Assembly: GCF_000526995.1 (NCBI RefSeq)
Contig: NZ_AZUI01000001.1
Location: 2,356,001 to 2,420,000 of the forward strand
DNA from: Lacrimispora indolis DSM 755
GTDB taxonomy: Bacteria; Bacillota; Clostridia; Lachnospirales; Lachnospiraceae
DNA length: 64,000 bases
Direction of reading: 5' to 3'
Part shown: positions 42,755 through 55,303 of the stretch, piece by piece
Layout: every line of letters starts with the position of its first letter
How positions within the stretch are numbered: position 1 is the first letter of the stretch
Made by a program: the position numbers and the translations under genes
The notes under the pieces: generated by a model
Databases searched by the model: none
What the model saw: only the letters and a program-made list of their open reading frames with translations
What the model was told of the DNA's origin: nothing

Positions 42755-43270
42755 TTGGAACGATTATTGGGATTTGACCCACAGCTGCTTTTCGATTCAT
42801 TTGTGACAGGCGTCAACATATTCATCTTGTTCTTCGCGTTATCCTATATGCTGTTCAATCCGGTACGGGAAGCCCTGGAAAGAAGAAAACAGAAGATCGC
42901 GGGAGAATTAAAAAGTGCTGCCGACGATAAGGAAGCTGCGCATGCAATGAAGGAAGAATACGAGGCCAGACTTCAGGAAGTGAAGAAAGAAGCAGAAGCA
43001 ATCTTAGAGGATGCCAGAAAAAGAGCGAAGCAGCGTGAAGCAGAAATTATTGCAGAAGCCAGGGAAGAAGCGGACCGCATTGTTACACGGGGCAACCGCG
43101 AGGTGGAACTGGAGAGAAAGAAAGCGCTTGATGATATGAAGGATCAGATCATATCCATAGCTTCTCTTATGGCCGGTAAGGTCGTGGCTGCTTCCATTGA
43201 CACTACGGTGCAGGATGCCCTGATTGACGAGACTTTGAAAGAGATGGGTGAGAGCACATGGCAAAGCTAG
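42755..43270 (+). CDS. atpF: F-type ATP synthase subunit b
   Basis: A 171-residue peripheral stalk subunit: one N-terminal membrane helix (about 14-34) followed by a long charged coiled coil. The start is TTG at 42755, preceded by GAGAGGAGG. A GGCGG/CCGCC hairpin lies in the spacer after atpE. It overlaps atpH by 13 bases. Confidence 0.93.
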   Translation: MERLLGFDPQLLFDSFVTGVNIFILFFALSYMLFNPVREALERRKQKIAGELKSAADDKEAAHAMKEEYEARLQEVKKEAEAILEDARKRAKQREAEIIAEAREEADRIVTRGNREVELERKKALDDMKDQIISIASLMAGKVVAASIDTTVQDALIDETLKEMGESTWQS

Positions 43271-43806
43271 TATCAAAAGTATACGGCGATGCATTGTTTG
43301 AGGAAGCCTTAAGAAAGCAGGAAGTGGACGCTTTATTTGAGGAAGTGAAAGGCCTGCAGATGATCTGGCGTGAGAATCAGTCATTGGCGGAGCTTCTTGA
43401 TAATCCGAAGATTGTAAAGGAAGAGAAAATCGGCATTATTAAGAATATTTTTGACGGACGCGTATCGGATGATCTGATGGGTTTTCTGGCAGTCATTGTC
43501 GACAAAGGCAGACAGAAGGAGATTCCGGCAATTTGTGAATACTTCGTAAACGCTGTCAAGGAATATAAGAATATCGGCGTGGCCCATGTGACCAGCGCTG
43601 TTGAGTTAAGTGAGGGGCAAAAGGCCCGTCTTGCAGAAAAACTGCTGAATACGACGACCTATGTGGAATTTGAGATGGATTATCAGGTAGACCCGTCACT
43701 CATTGGCGGAATGGTGATCCGGATCGGAGACCGGGTGGTGGATTCCAGCGTTAAGACGCAGATTTACGATTTGCGCCGCAGCTTGTTAAAGCTGCAGCTG
43801 ACATGA
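43258..43806 (+). CDS. atpH: F-type ATP synthase subunit delta
   Basis: A 182-residue OSCP/delta subunit that links F1 to the stalk. Family features are YGDALFEEA at the N-terminus, LLDNPKIVKEEK and the C-terminal DPSLIGGMVIRIGDRVVDSSV. Coupled to atpF by overlap. Confidence 0.95.
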   Translation: MAKLVSKVYGDALFEEALRKQEVDALFEEVKGLQMIWRENQSLAELLDNPKIVKEEKIGIIKNIFDGRVSDDLMGFLAVIVDKGRQKEIPAICEYFVNAVKEYKNIGVAHVTSAVELSEGQKARLAEKLLNTTTYVEFEMDYQVDPSLIGGMVIRIGDRVVDSSVKTQIYDLRRSLLKLQLT

Positions 43807-43827
43807 TTTCCTTTTTTCAGTCCATGA

Positions 43828-45432
<1,605 letters not shown>

Positions 45433-45448
45433 AGGCAGGTGAACAATC

Positions 45449-46303
45449 ATGGCATCCATTAGGGATATCAAACGAAGAAGAGACAGTATTTCCAGTACCG
45501 AACAGATTACAAAAGCCATGAAGCTCATATCTACCGTTAAGCTGCAGAAGTCCAAAGCAAAGGCAGAGGAATCCAAACCCTATTACGGCATGATGTATGA
45601 TACCATAGGTTCCATGCTGCGCAAATCCGGCAGTATTGACCATAAGTATTTAAAGGCAGGCGGCTCTGAGAGAAAGGCAGTCATTGTCATCACTTCAAAC
45701 CGGGGTCTGGCAGGCGGCTATAACAGCAACATTGTCAAGCTGGTGAATGGAGATAAAAGGCTTACGCCGGAACTGACAGATGTTTACGCCGTTGGACGGA
45801 AGGGGAAAGAAGCACTGGCAAGAAAGGGTTATACCATCGCTGAGGATTATTCTGAGGTGATCAATGAACCGATCTACCGGGATGCGGCCGATATTACCAT
45901 GGAGCTTCTGGACGCCTTTGGACAGGACCGGATAGGTGAAATTTATCTGGCATATACATCTTTTAAGAATACAGTGACCCATATACCGACCCTTAAAAAG
46001 CTTCTCCCGGTTGAATTGGCAGAGGGAAGTGAAAAGATGGATCTGACCTTAATGAATTATGAGCCGGATGAGGATCAGGTATTGGATTCCATTATTCCAA
46101 AGTATATGAGCAGCCTGATCTATGGCGCTTTGCTGGAGGCCGTTGCCAGTGAAAACGGAGCCAGGATGACAGCCATGGATTCTGCAACCAACAATGCGGA
46201 AGAGATGATAGAAGAGCTTGGACTGGCATATAACCGGGCAAGACAGGGTTCCATTACCCAGGAGCTTACGGAGATCATAGCAGGTGCCAATGCGATTTCA
46301 TAA
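45449..46303 (+). CDS. atpG: F-type ATP synthase subunit gamma
   Basis: A 284-residue central stalk subunit. The N-terminal SIRDIKRRRDSISSTEQITKAMKL and the C-terminal ENGARMTAMDSATNNAEEMI, RARQGSITQELTEI are typical of coiled-coil ends. Spacing to atpA is 16 bases. Confidence 0.97.
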   Translation: MASIRDIKRRRDSISSTEQITKAMKLISTVKLQKSKAKAEESKPYYGMMYDTIGSMLRKSGSIDHKYLKAGGSERKAVIVITSNRGLAGGYNSNIVKLVNGDKRLTPELTDVYAVGRKGKEALARKGYTIAEDYSEVINEPIYRDAADITMELLDAFGQDRIGEIYLAYTSFKNTVTHIPTLKKLLPVELAEGSEKMDLTLMNYEPDEDQVLDSIIPKYMSSLIYGALLEAVASENGARMTAMDSATNNAEEMIEELGLAYNRARQGSITQELTEIIAGANAIS

Positions 46304-46377
46304 GGCGAACCAAACTTCCTTGGCATATTTTACTTAATGAAAGCAAGCGAAGGCGCAGCTTGAATTTAGGAAAATAG

Positions 46378-47820
<1,443 letters not shown>

Positions 47821-47831
47821 GGGGTGGGAAT

Positions 47832-48230
47832 ATGGCTGATTTATTTAAACTGCATATCATCACTCCGGAACGGAAGTTTTACGAGGGAGATGCTTCCATG
47901 GTGGAGCTTACTACCACGGAAGGGGAAATCGGTGTATACCGGAATCATATCCCCATGACTGCCATTGTTGCCCCGGGAGTCTTAAAGATTCACGAGGAGG
48001 GCGGAGTGAAGGAAGCAGCCCTGATGTCCGGCTTTATTGAGATTTTACCGGAAAAGATCGTCATTATGGCGGAAGTTGCAGAATGGCCCGGAGAAATCGA
48101 CGCAAGCCGAGCAGAAGAGGCTAAGGTCCGTGCAGAACGCCGCTTAAAGGAACAGAGCGGAGAGATTGATATTATAAGAGCAGAAACAGCTTTGAGAAAG
48201 GCCCTTATAAGGCTTTCGCTTACAAAGTAA
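47832..48230 (+). CDS. atpC: F-type ATP synthase subunit epsilon
   Basis: A 132-residue regulatory subunit: N-terminal beta sandwich (FKLHIITPERKFYEGDASMVELTTTEGEIGV) and a C-terminal helical hairpin. It is the last gene of the operon. A terminator starts seven bases after the stop. Confidence 0.96.
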   Translation: MADLFKLHIITPERKFYEGDASMVELTTTEGEIGVYRNHIPMTAIVAPGVLKIHEEGGVKEAALMSGFIEILPEKIVIMAEVAEWPGEIDASRAEEAKVRAERRLKEQSGEIDIIRAETALRKALIRLSLTK

Positions 48231-48236
48231 AGAAAG

Positions 48237-48277
48237 AGAGATTTGGACCTTATAAAACGGGTTTAAATCTCTTTTTT
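48237..48277 (+). terminator. Terminator of the atp operon
   Basis: AGAGATTT (48237-48244) pairs with AAATCTCT (48265-48272), followed by a T-run. Confidence 0.8.
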
Positions 48278-48390
48278 CATTTTCATAACCGGTAAAGTGA
48301 GGGAAAGGGGACAAATTCCGTTATCTATGGATTAACCCTTTCTTTTGTGATATACTATTAGGCAGATTAATCTAACAGGGAGAGAGTGTT

Positions 48391-49320
48391 ATGAAGAAAA
48401 CATCATTAGTGATTATGGCAGCTGGCATCGGAAGCAGGTTCGGCGGGGGAATCAAACAGCTGGAACCTGTAGGACCAAGCGGGGAGATCATTATGGACTA
48501 TTCCATATATGATGCTTTGAAAGCTGGATTTGACAAAGTTGTGTTCATTATAAGAAAAGATCTGGAACAGGACTTTAAGGAAATCATCGGAAACAGGATC
48601 GAAAAAATTGCTCCTGTGGAGTACGCTTATCAGGAACTGGATGACCTTCCTGAAGGCTATACAAAACCAGAGGGAAGAACCAAGCCATGGGGAACCGGAC
48701 AAGCTCTTTTATGCGCGAAACCGGTGATTCATGAACCATTTGTCGTGATCAATGCGGATGACTATTATGGAAAAGAAGGTTTTATAAAGATTCATGAATA
48801 CCTGGTAAATGAGATGGATCCGGCGTCAAAACCTTTTGATATCTGCATGGGAGGATTTATTCTGGGCAACACCCTAAGCGAGAATGGGGGAGTGACCCGG
48901 GGAGTATGCCAGGTGGATGAAAATGGGATACTGGAAAGGGTTACAGAAACCTACGAAATCAGGCAGCGGGAAGACCGGGCAGAAGGCCGCAGCGAGGAAG
49001 GGACTCCTGTAGTAATTCCCTTAAGCCAGAATGTTTCCATGAACATGTGGGGACTTTCCCCGGCGTTTCTTGAGGAGCTGGAGAGAGGATTTCCGGGATT
49101 TTTAGACAGCTTAAAGGAAGGGGATGTGAAGACGGAGTACCTGCTTCCAAAAATTATTGATAAGCTTGTTCATTCCCAAAAAGCTCAGGTAAAAGTCCTT
49201 GAAACAAAGGACCGGTGGTTTGGTGTGACCTATAAGGAGGACAAACCGGCTGTTGCGGCAGCGATCAGGAACCTGGTATCAGAAGGAGTATATCCGGAGC
49301 GTTTGTTTGACATAAGTTAA
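48391..49320 (+). CDS. Sugar-phosphate nucleotidyltransferase-like protein 1
   Basis: A 309-residue GT-A fold nucleotidyltransferase. The nucleotide loop is IMAAGIGSRFGGGIKQL, the metal Asp pair is in VVINADDYYG, and the sugar segment is KPWGTGQALL. It is monocistronic. A paralogue of equal length at 55456 shares most blocks and is followed by a kinase gene; by analogy it transfers UMP to a hexose or HexNAc 1-phosphate. Insertions around ERVTETYEIRQ differ between the two, so specificity may differ. Confidence 0.85.
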   Translation: MKKTSLVIMAAGIGSRFGGGIKQLEPVGPSGEIIMDYSIYDALKAGFDKVVFIIRKDLEQDFKEIIGNRIEKIAPVEYAYQELDDLPEGYTKPEGRTKPWGTGQALLCAKPVIHEPFVVINADDYYGKEGFIKIHEYLVNEMDPASKPFDICMGGFILGNTLSENGGVTRGVCQVDENGILERVTETYEIRQREDRAEGRSEEGTPVVIPLSQNVSMNMWGLSPAFLEELERGFPGFLDSLKEGDVKTEYLLPKIIDKLVHSQKAQVKVLETKDRWFGVTYKEDKPAVAAAIRNLVSEGVYPERLFDIS

Positions 49321-49455
49321 GAGTGATAAACGGCGTTGTGACAGCTGGCAGGTTGTCACAACGCCGTGTTTCGTTTCCCGGGAATTCTGCACTTTTTCTG
49401 TGTGTTTTGCATACAATGGTTTTGTATAAGCAGAAAGCAGGGAGTGATAACGACC

Positions 49456-50169
49456 GTGCCGATTAACCCGGATTATACTTATGGAAACAACTTTCAGGAA
49501 CTGGAGCCATATATGCTTTATGGCGACAGGAGTGCTGCAGGGCGCCCGATGGAAAGAAAGGATCTCATTGTACAGGATTTGGAATATCTCCAGGGGATGT
49601 ACCCGGGACATATGAAGCGTTTGCAGGAATATGTAGTTTCAGCGTGTGATCATCTGGATTATAAAAACAGTCCCATGTATGACGAATATCCGGACCGTAT
49701 AATGATCAACCAGATCTGCGATTCCATATGCGATCAGATACACAGGGATGGTGTCATAATGGATGAAATGACGGAGGAAGCAGAAGATACAGAACAGGCG
49801 TCTGTAGATGCAACGGAACAGATGGACTGGGAGGAAGACGAGACAGATGAAACGGATATGCAGTCACAGGACCGGGATTCCCGTTGGGGTCCGCCGCCAT
49901 GGGGACCTCCAGGAAGGCATCCGGGACGGAGAGGACCGTGGGGGCCTCCTGGATCAAAAGGACCGTGGGGACCGGGAAGCACGTGGGGTCCGCCGGGACC
50001 AGGAAGGCCATGGGAACCGCCGTGCTGTCCGCCGGGATCTAAAAGACCATGGGGGCCATGGGGCCCGCGGGGGCCGCGTTACAATGATGGCTGGCTGAAC
50101 GGTGTGGTCAATGTGCTCCTTATCAATGAGATGCACCGCAGGAGATGCCGCAGCGGACTTTGCAAATAA
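49456..50169 (+). CDS. Collagen-like Gly/Pro-rich protein (coat-type)
   Basis: A 237-residue protein beginning VPINPDYTYGNNF. Residues 1-110 are helical and acidic (QEYVVSACDHLDY, then DRIMINQICDSICDQI). Residues about 135-210 consist of WGPPG/RGPWGPPG repeats, and the tail has paired Cys/Arg residues (RRRCRSGLC). No signal peptide is seen, consistent with a spore-coat or inner-matrix protein. The start is uncertain: GTG at 49456 with GGGAG 11 bases upstream is preferred; GTG at 49444 is possible. A terminator follows. Confidence 0.7.
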   Translation: MPINPDYTYGNNFQELEPYMLYGDRSAAGRPMERKDLIVQDLEYLQGMYPGHMKRLQEYVVSACDHLDYKNSPMYDEYPDRIMINQICDSICDQIHRDGVIMDEMTEEAEDTEQASVDATEQMDWEEDETDETDMQSQDRDSRWGPPPWGPPGRHPGRRGPWGPPGSKGPWGPGSTWGPPGPGRPWEPPCCPPGSKRPWGPWGPRGPRYNDGWLNGVVNVLLINEMHRRRCRSGLCK

Positions 50170-50176
50170 GGAAAAG

Positions 50177-50221
50177 AAAAGCAGTTACTTGTCGGTTTAT
50201 GGCAGGATAGCTGCTTTTTTA
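50177..50221 (+). terminator. Terminator after the collagen-like gene
   Basis: AAAAGCAG (50177-50184) pairs with CTGCTTTT (50211-50218), running into a T-tract. Confidence 0.7.
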
Positions 50222-50294
50222 TGTGGTTTGAAGCCTGGTTATTCCGTGGCCGCTTAACGAATGTTTAAGAAAGTTTTCGTTGTAGTTTTGGATA

Positions 50295-50310
50295 TTATTG
50301 TATACAATAA
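50295..50310. promoter_or_regulatory. 16-bp perfect palindrome upstream of the 825-aa gene
   Basis: TTATTGTATACAATAA is a perfect palindrome, followed by a tandem 10-mer AGAGTATAAG (50311-50330). It probably marks an operator in the promoter region of the gene at 50439; I could not define the promoter boxes firmly. Confidence 0.45.
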
Positions 50311-50332
50311 AGAGTATAAGAGAGTATAAGGT

Positions 50333-50400
50333 TGAAAGAAACCTATCTTTCACCCCTCGTTTACGAATCGACCGGATATCCCTGCATACCCGCTTGATTC
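50333..50400 (+). repeat. Two-hairpin leader element, copy 3
   Basis: Hairpin 1: TGAAAGA (50333-50339) with TCTTTCA (50346-50352). Hairpin 2: GAATC-GACC-GGAT (from 50365) with CCC-GCTT-GATTC (to 50400). It precedes the start codon at 50439. Confidence 0.7.
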
Positions 50401-50438
50401 ATTAGTGTACAAAAATACGGAAACAGAGGAAGTTTTGG

Positions 50439-52916
50439 ATGAGTCGATTAATAAAAAAAATAGGGATATTATCTGCGGTTTTTATTGCGGCGATCGCAGT
50501 TTATTTTGTGTGGGATCAAAAAAATACAGAAAAAAGTGATGTTATGGTATATACCTCCATGGATGAAGCTTCTCTGCCCGTAGTATATTCCCATATGTAC
50601 GGAAGAAAGATGAACCTTCTCCATGGCTATACACAGGACATGAAGCAGGCGGTTTCCAGGGAAGCTCTTACAGTCCTGCCGCCTGACAGAGCCATGAACA
50701 TACAGATATCTGACTACAAAGGCAGTATCCAGGGGCTGGAATATGAGGTCCGCAGCATGGATCTGGGGCGTCTGGTGGAACGGACAACGGTAGATAAGTG
50801 GAACCAGGAGGAAGGAAGCGTCACGGCGACGCTTCCTATCCAGAATCTTTTGACAAAGGATAAGGAATACCTTTTAATCCTGTCGCTGGATACCTCAGGG
50901 AACGGAAAACTCCTTTATTATACCCGCATCATGTGGACAGACAGCACCAATGTAAAGGACATGATTGACTTCGCAGTGGATTTCACCACCAAAACCTTTG
51001 ATTATGACCAGGCCCGGCAGCTTACCACTTATCTGGAAACCAGTGAGGGAGAGGATAACAGCTCCCTTGGTCATGTGACCATCCGGTCCAGCTTTTCCCA
51101 GCTTACCTGGGGAGGGCTTTCTGTGAAGCCGGAAGGAGACATCAGGGCGACCTTAAAGGATTTAAACGGAATCATGTGCAGTGTCCAGCTGGATTATGAG
51201 ATATCCAGGGAGGGAGAAGACGGCATTCAGGAGCTGTATGAGGTGGAGGACAGCTTTACCATGAAATGGGACAGCAGGCGCATCTACCTCATGGACTTTG
51301 AGCGGAATACCAATCAGATATTTTCCGGCCAAAAGGGGCTGTTTTCCGGGAAACGGATCCTGCTGGGCATTTCCAACCAGGATGAGATACGGACTGCAAA
51401 AAGCCCGTCAGGGGATTGGCTGGCCTATGTGGTAAACCGGGATCTGTGGACCTTTGACCAGAGTAAGGAGCATGGGGTAAAGGTGTTCTCTTTCCGAAGC
51501 GGCGAAGACGATGGGCTGCGCAGCAGCTATAACCAGCACGATATTAAGGTCTTGTCGGTCAGCGATAACGGGGATGTGAATTTTCTGGTTTACGGATACA
51601 TGAACAGAGGGATCCATGAGGGCGGCTTAGGGATTGCCATGTATCAGTACAGCATCCAGGACAACGCCACAACAGAACGTTTCTTCACTCCTGTGACCCT
51701 GTCCTTTGAGATGCTTAAGGAAGATATAGACCAGCTGGCTCATGTGGGAGCCAACGGAATGCTTTATTTAATGGCGGACCGGGCAGTTTACGGCATTGAT
51801 TTAAACAGCAATGAATACATGGTCCTGGCGGACTCCCTGGCGGAGGGCGGATATGCGGTCAGCAGTACAGAACGCCGCTTTGCATGGCAGGAAGGCAGTG
51901 ACCTTTACGGAGCCGGAGTGGTTCACCTCATGGATCTGGATACAGGAGTGAAGAGGGAAATAACCGGCGGGGAGGATAACATTTACAGGCCCCTTGGGTT
52001 CGTGGGAGACGATTTCATTTACGGGATTGCCAAAAAAGGCGATGTGTGGGTGCAAAACGGGAGAACAAAGGATGCCCCCATGTACCGGATCGAGATCATG
52101 GACCAAAGCGGAAAGATCGTAAAGGAATATGAAAATGAGAATGTTTATATTGCAGATGTATCCGTGGATGACAGCCGGATTCATTTAACTCAGGTGGCCA
52201 AATCAGGAGACCAGTCCTATGTTGCCTCCAGGCAGGATACCATTGTCTGCAATCAGGAGCTTACAAACGGAGAGATGGAGGGGATTGGCTGGTACGCATC
52301 GGAGGACCGGAGAAAGCTTTATTTTGTCCAGCTGGATAAAGACACGGAAGGCAAGGAGGTAAAGATCACGGTTCCTAAAAAGGTGGCGTATGAAACCACG
52401 GAAGTCGTGGAATTAAAGAGCAATGGAAGGTTCCAGGAGAACATGTTTTATGCCTACGGAGGAGGGCGTTATCTTGGAAGCAGCCGCAGATTTACTGATG
52501 CTTTAGCTCTTGCCTATGATAAAATGGGAGTCGTGACCGATAAGAACCAGGAAATCCTATGGAACCGGGTAAACCGTCCGCCCTCCCGCAATATGAAAGA
52601 GCCTTTAAAAACAGGAGCAGCCTTTATCCGGAATCTGGAAGGTTTTAAGTCAGACAGTTTCTATGGGGAAGGGGTTCTCATGATGGATGCCAGGGGCTGC
52701 ACCTTAAGCCAGGTATTATATTTTATCGGTCACGGCTGTCCGGTGGCCGCCTACAACCTTCAGGGCGGTTATGTGCTCCTTTCCGGTTATGATTCCTATA
52801 ATGTGACTGTCTACAACCCGGTATCCGGAGAGAGCCAGAAAATGGGCTTAAATGATGCCTCTGCATACTTTGCAGGCCAGGGAAATGACTTTGTCTGCGG
52901 AGTATTTACGGAATAA
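50439..52916 (+). CDS. Large exported protein with beta-propeller-like body and degenerate C39-like tail
   Basis: An 825-residue protein with one N-terminal membrane segment (about 7-25: IGILSAVFIAAIAVYFVW). The long middle part is rich in short beta strands with SPSGDWLAYVV and SSTERRFAWQEG, reminiscent of WD/TolB-like propellers. The last 100 residues (GCTLSQVLYFIGHGCPVAAYNL, then YVLLSGYDSYNVTVYNPVSGE) resemble the papain-like peptidase C39_2 fold, but the catalytic His before the V-x-x-x-GYD segment is missing, so a non-catalytic domain is likely. Located before murA, suggesting a cell-envelope role. Not assigned to a named family. Confidence 0.75.
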   Translation: MSRLIKKIGILSAVFIAAIAVYFVWDQKNTEKSDVMVYTSMDEASLPVVYSHMYGRKMNLLHGYTQDMKQAVSREALTVLPPDRAMNIQISDYKGSIQGLEYEVRSMDLGRLVERTTVDKWNQEEGSVTATLPIQNLLTKDKEYLLILSLDTSGNGKLLYYTRIMWTDSTNVKDMIDFAVDFTTKTFDYDQARQLTTYLETSEGEDNSSLGHVTIRSSFSQLTWGGLSVKPEGDIRATLKDLNGIMCSVQLDYEISREGEDGIQELYEVEDSFTMKWDSRRIYLMDFERNTNQIFSGQKGLFSGKRILLGISNQDEIRTAKSPSGDWLAYVVNRDLWTFDQSKEHGVKVFSFRSGEDDGLRSSYNQHDIKVLSVSDNGDVNFLVYGYMNRGIHEGGLGIAMYQYSIQDNATTERFFTPVTLSFEMLKEDIDQLAHVGANGMLYLMADRAVYGIDLNSNEYMVLADSLAEGGYAVSSTERRFAWQEGSDLYGAGVVHLMDLDTGVKREITGGEDNIYRPLGFVGDDFIYGIAKKGDVWVQNGRTKDAPMYRIEIMDQSGKIVKEYENENVYIADVSVDDSRIHLTQVAKSGDQSYVASRQDTIVCNQELTNGEMEGIGWYASEDRRKLYFVQLDKDTEGKEVKITVPKKVAYETTEVVELKSNGRFQENMFYAYGGGRYLGSSRRFTDALALAYDKMGVVTDKNQEILWNRVNRPPSRNMKEPLKTGAAFIRNLEGFKSDSFYGEGVLMMDARGCTLSQVLYFIGHGCPVAAYNLQGGYVLLSGYDSYNVTVYNPVSGESQKMGLNDASAYFAGQGNDFVCGVFTE

Positions 52917-53025
52917 GAAAATGCGTTCTCTTTACAAATTCGTAAGATATGTTATAATCATTAAAGGCTAATGGATGAAATTTAAGAAATTTGTAAATAG
53001 ATAACATGATAATCAGAGGTGTGAA

Positions 53026-54318
53026 ATGGAGCAGTATATTATGAAGGGCGGAAATCCCCTGGTGGGCGAAGTGACCATCGGCGGGGCAAAGAATGCCGCT
53101 TTGGGAATTCTGGCAGCAGCGATCATGACAGATGAAGATGTTCTGATCGATAATCTGCCTGATGTCAGAGATATAAACGTGTTGCTTGAAGCCATAGAGG
53201 AGATTGGAGCAAGAGTAGAGCGGATTGACAGGCATACGGTCCGCATCAATGGAAAGACCATTCGGGAGGTCTCGGTTGATGATGATTACATCCGTAAGAT
53301 CAGGGCCTCCTACTACTTTATCGGTGCCATGCTGGGTAAGTATAAAAGCGCCCAGGTCCCCCTTCCGGGAGGCTGCAACATTGGAAGCAGGCCCATTGAC
53401 CAGCATTTAAAGGGATTCCGCGCCCTTGGAGCTGATGTGAGGATTGAACGGGGAGCTGTGATCGCCCATGCCATTGATCTGGTGGCGAGCCATATCTATT
53501 TGGACGTTGTAAGCGTTGGGGCCACCATCAACGTTATGATGGCTGCGACCCTTGCCGAGGGACAGACAATTCTGGAAAACGTGGCAAAAGAGCCTCATGT
53601 GGTTGACGTGGCAAACTTTTTAAACAGCATGGGTGCCAACATCAAGGGCGCCGGTACGGATACCATCCGCATCCGGGGAGTGAGAAAGCTCCATGGAACT
53701 GAGTATTCCATCATCCCGGACCAGATCGAAGCAGGCACCTTTATGTGCGCTGCAGCCATTACCAGGGGTGATGTTATGGTGAAAAACGTCATTCCAAAGC
53801 ATTTGGAAGCCATTTCTGCAAAGCTTCTGGAAATGGGATGCGAGGTGGTGGAATTCGATGACGCGGTCCGTGTTGTAGGGAAAACCAACCAAAGGCATAC
53901 GGACATCAAAACCCTTCCCTATCCGGGATTCCCCACAGATATGCAGCCTCAGATGACGGTGACCCTTGCCCTTGCAAAAGGCACCAGTGTGGTCACAGAG
54001 AGCATTTTTGAGAACCGTTTCCGTTATGTGGATGAATTATCACGCATGGGAGCCAATGTAAAGGTAGAGGGTAACGTAGCCGTTATTGACGGCGTAGTCG
54101 GTTTTACCGGAGCATTTGTCAATGCTCCTGATCTCCGTGCAGGTGCGGCTCTGGTGATTGCCGGGCTGGCTGCGGATGGTTATACAGTTGTGGATGAGAT
54201 CGGATACATCCAACGGGGCTATGAATGCTTTGAAGAAAAGCTTCAGGGCCTTGGTGCCATAATTGAAAAAGTGGACTCTGAAAATGAAGCAAAGAAATTC
54301 AAATTAAAAGTAGGTTAG
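53026..54318 (+). CDS. murA: UDP-N-acetylglucosamine 1-carboxyvinyltransferase
   Basis: A 430-residue EPSP-synthase-fold enzyme for the first committed step of peptidoglycan synthesis. Lys22 and Asn23 are in GGAKNAAL, and the fosfomycin-target Cys117 is in PGGCNIGSRPID; Asp/Arg residues in YPGFPTDMQPQ are kept. The Cys predicts fosfomycin sensitivity at this copy. GAGGTG precedes the ATG. Clostridia often have two MurA genes; this is one of them. Confidence 0.96.
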   Translation: MEQYIMKGGNPLVGEVTIGGAKNAALGILAAAIMTDEDVLIDNLPDVRDINVLLEAIEEIGARVERIDRHTVRINGKTIREVSVDDDYIRKIRASYYFIGAMLGKYKSAQVPLPGGCNIGSRPIDQHLKGFRALGADVRIERGAVIAHAIDLVASHIYLDVVSVGATINVMMAATLAEGQTILENVAKEPHVVDVANFLNSMGANIKGAGTDTIRIRGVRKLHGTEYSIIPDQIEAGTFMCAAAITRGDVMVKNVIPKHLEAISAKLLEMGCEVVEFDDAVRVVGKTNQRHTDIKTLPYPGFPTDMQPQMTVTLALAKGTSVVTESIFENRFRYVDELSRMGANVKVEGNVAVIDGVVGFTGAFVNAPDLRAGAALVIAGLAADGYTVVDEIGYIQRGYECFEEKLQGLGAIIEKVDSENEAKKFKLKVG

Positions 54319-54340
54319 GCGGGGAGAATTCCCGCCTTTT
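54317..54340. terminator. Terminator between murA and araC-type gene
   Basis: AGGCGGG pairs with CCCGCCT around GAGAATT, followed by TTTT. It lies between convergent genes. Confidence 0.75.
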
Positions 54341-54345
54341 CCTAT

Positions 54346-55275
54346 TTACTCAAAGGAGGAGCCGGGCAAACATGCCTCTGTGCCCTTTTCCGAAAGAGAA
54401 CGGATGGAGGTAGCGTATTCCGACGGCGTCATCCCGGTCAGCTTTTTAAACTGCCTGGAAAAATAATGGACCGAGGTGTAGCCCAAACGGTCCGCAATTT
54501 CAGTGAAATTCAGCTGATTGCTGCGGATGAGCTGCTTGGCTGCATCGATCTTCATTCCGATGAAGAAATCCATGACCCCGCAGCCATAGGCATTATGGAA
54601 GATTTTCTGAAGCTGTGACCGTCCGGTTAAATTATCCCGGCAGATGGCTTCAATGGTAAGGTGCTCTCCGATATGTTCTTCCATATACCGGACGATGCGG
54701 TTATGGGCATCTCCGTGCATGGGGCTTTCCATGACCCGTCCGGTGGAGATCTGCTGGGGCTTTATAAAGTATCTGCGGTAAAGATGGATGATCAGCTCTT
54801 CCAGATAATTGCCGATAAGCTGCTCCGCCCCAAAGGACAGGGGAGGCTGCCTTCTGACCAGCTCTTCCTGGTAAGGATCGTCAAGCCGCCCTGCAAATGC
54901 ATTCCGCGCCTCAATGATGATTTGTGCCAGCAAAGCCATTTCCGTTTCCTGTACGGATAAGACTTCTCCTTCAAAGGCCTTCATATAAGGGGAATTGCAT
55001 TCAAAGCTCACCACCACCAGATTAGGGGCAACGGTCCCGTTTGTCAGTATGTTGTGGAACTCTCCGGGCTTGTGGAAGATGATGTTTCCCCGTTTTAAAG
55101 GGATCCGTTTGTCTCCGGCCATTACATCGATGACCCCCTTGTCAACGCAGACAAACTCCCAGAAATCATGGCTTTCTCCAGGAAAGGAGAAATCGCTCAT
55201 ATACTCAAAATAGTGGATGGTTATGATCTTTTTAACGACAGCAGAGGAACGCAGCGAGGTGCTTTTGTATGCCAT
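54346..55275 (-). CDS. AraC family regulator with N-terminal cupin
   Basis: A 309-residue regulator. The N-terminal sensor is cupin-like (SHDFWEFVCVDKGVIDVMAGDKRIPLKRGN, then HKPGEFHNI), and two C-terminal helix-turn-helices end in the family signature (FTEIADRLGYTSVHYFSRQFKKLTGMTPSEYA). The start at 55275 has GGAGG seven bases upstream. A paralogue with nearly the same C-terminus is at 63499. The ligand is unknown; a carbohydrate is usual for this architecture. Confidence 0.93.
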   Translation of the reverse strand: MAYKSTSLRSSAVVKKIITIHYFEYMSDFSFPGESHDFWEFVCVDKGVIDVMAGDKRIPLKRGNIIFHKPGEFHNILTNGTVAPNLVVVSFECNSPYMKAFEGEVLSVQETEMALLAQIIIEARNAFAGRLDDPYQEELVRRQPPLSFGAEQLIGNYLEELIIHLYRRYFIKPQQISTGRVMESPMHGDAHNRIVRYMEEHIGEHLTIEAICRDNLTGRSQLQKIFHNAYGCGVMDFFIGMKIDAAKQLIRSNQLNFTEIADRLGYTSVHYFSRQFKKLTGMTPSEYATSIRSLSEKGTEACLPGSSFE

Positions 55276-55303
55276 GGAAACCTCCTTCCGGTTGACGGGA
55301 TTG

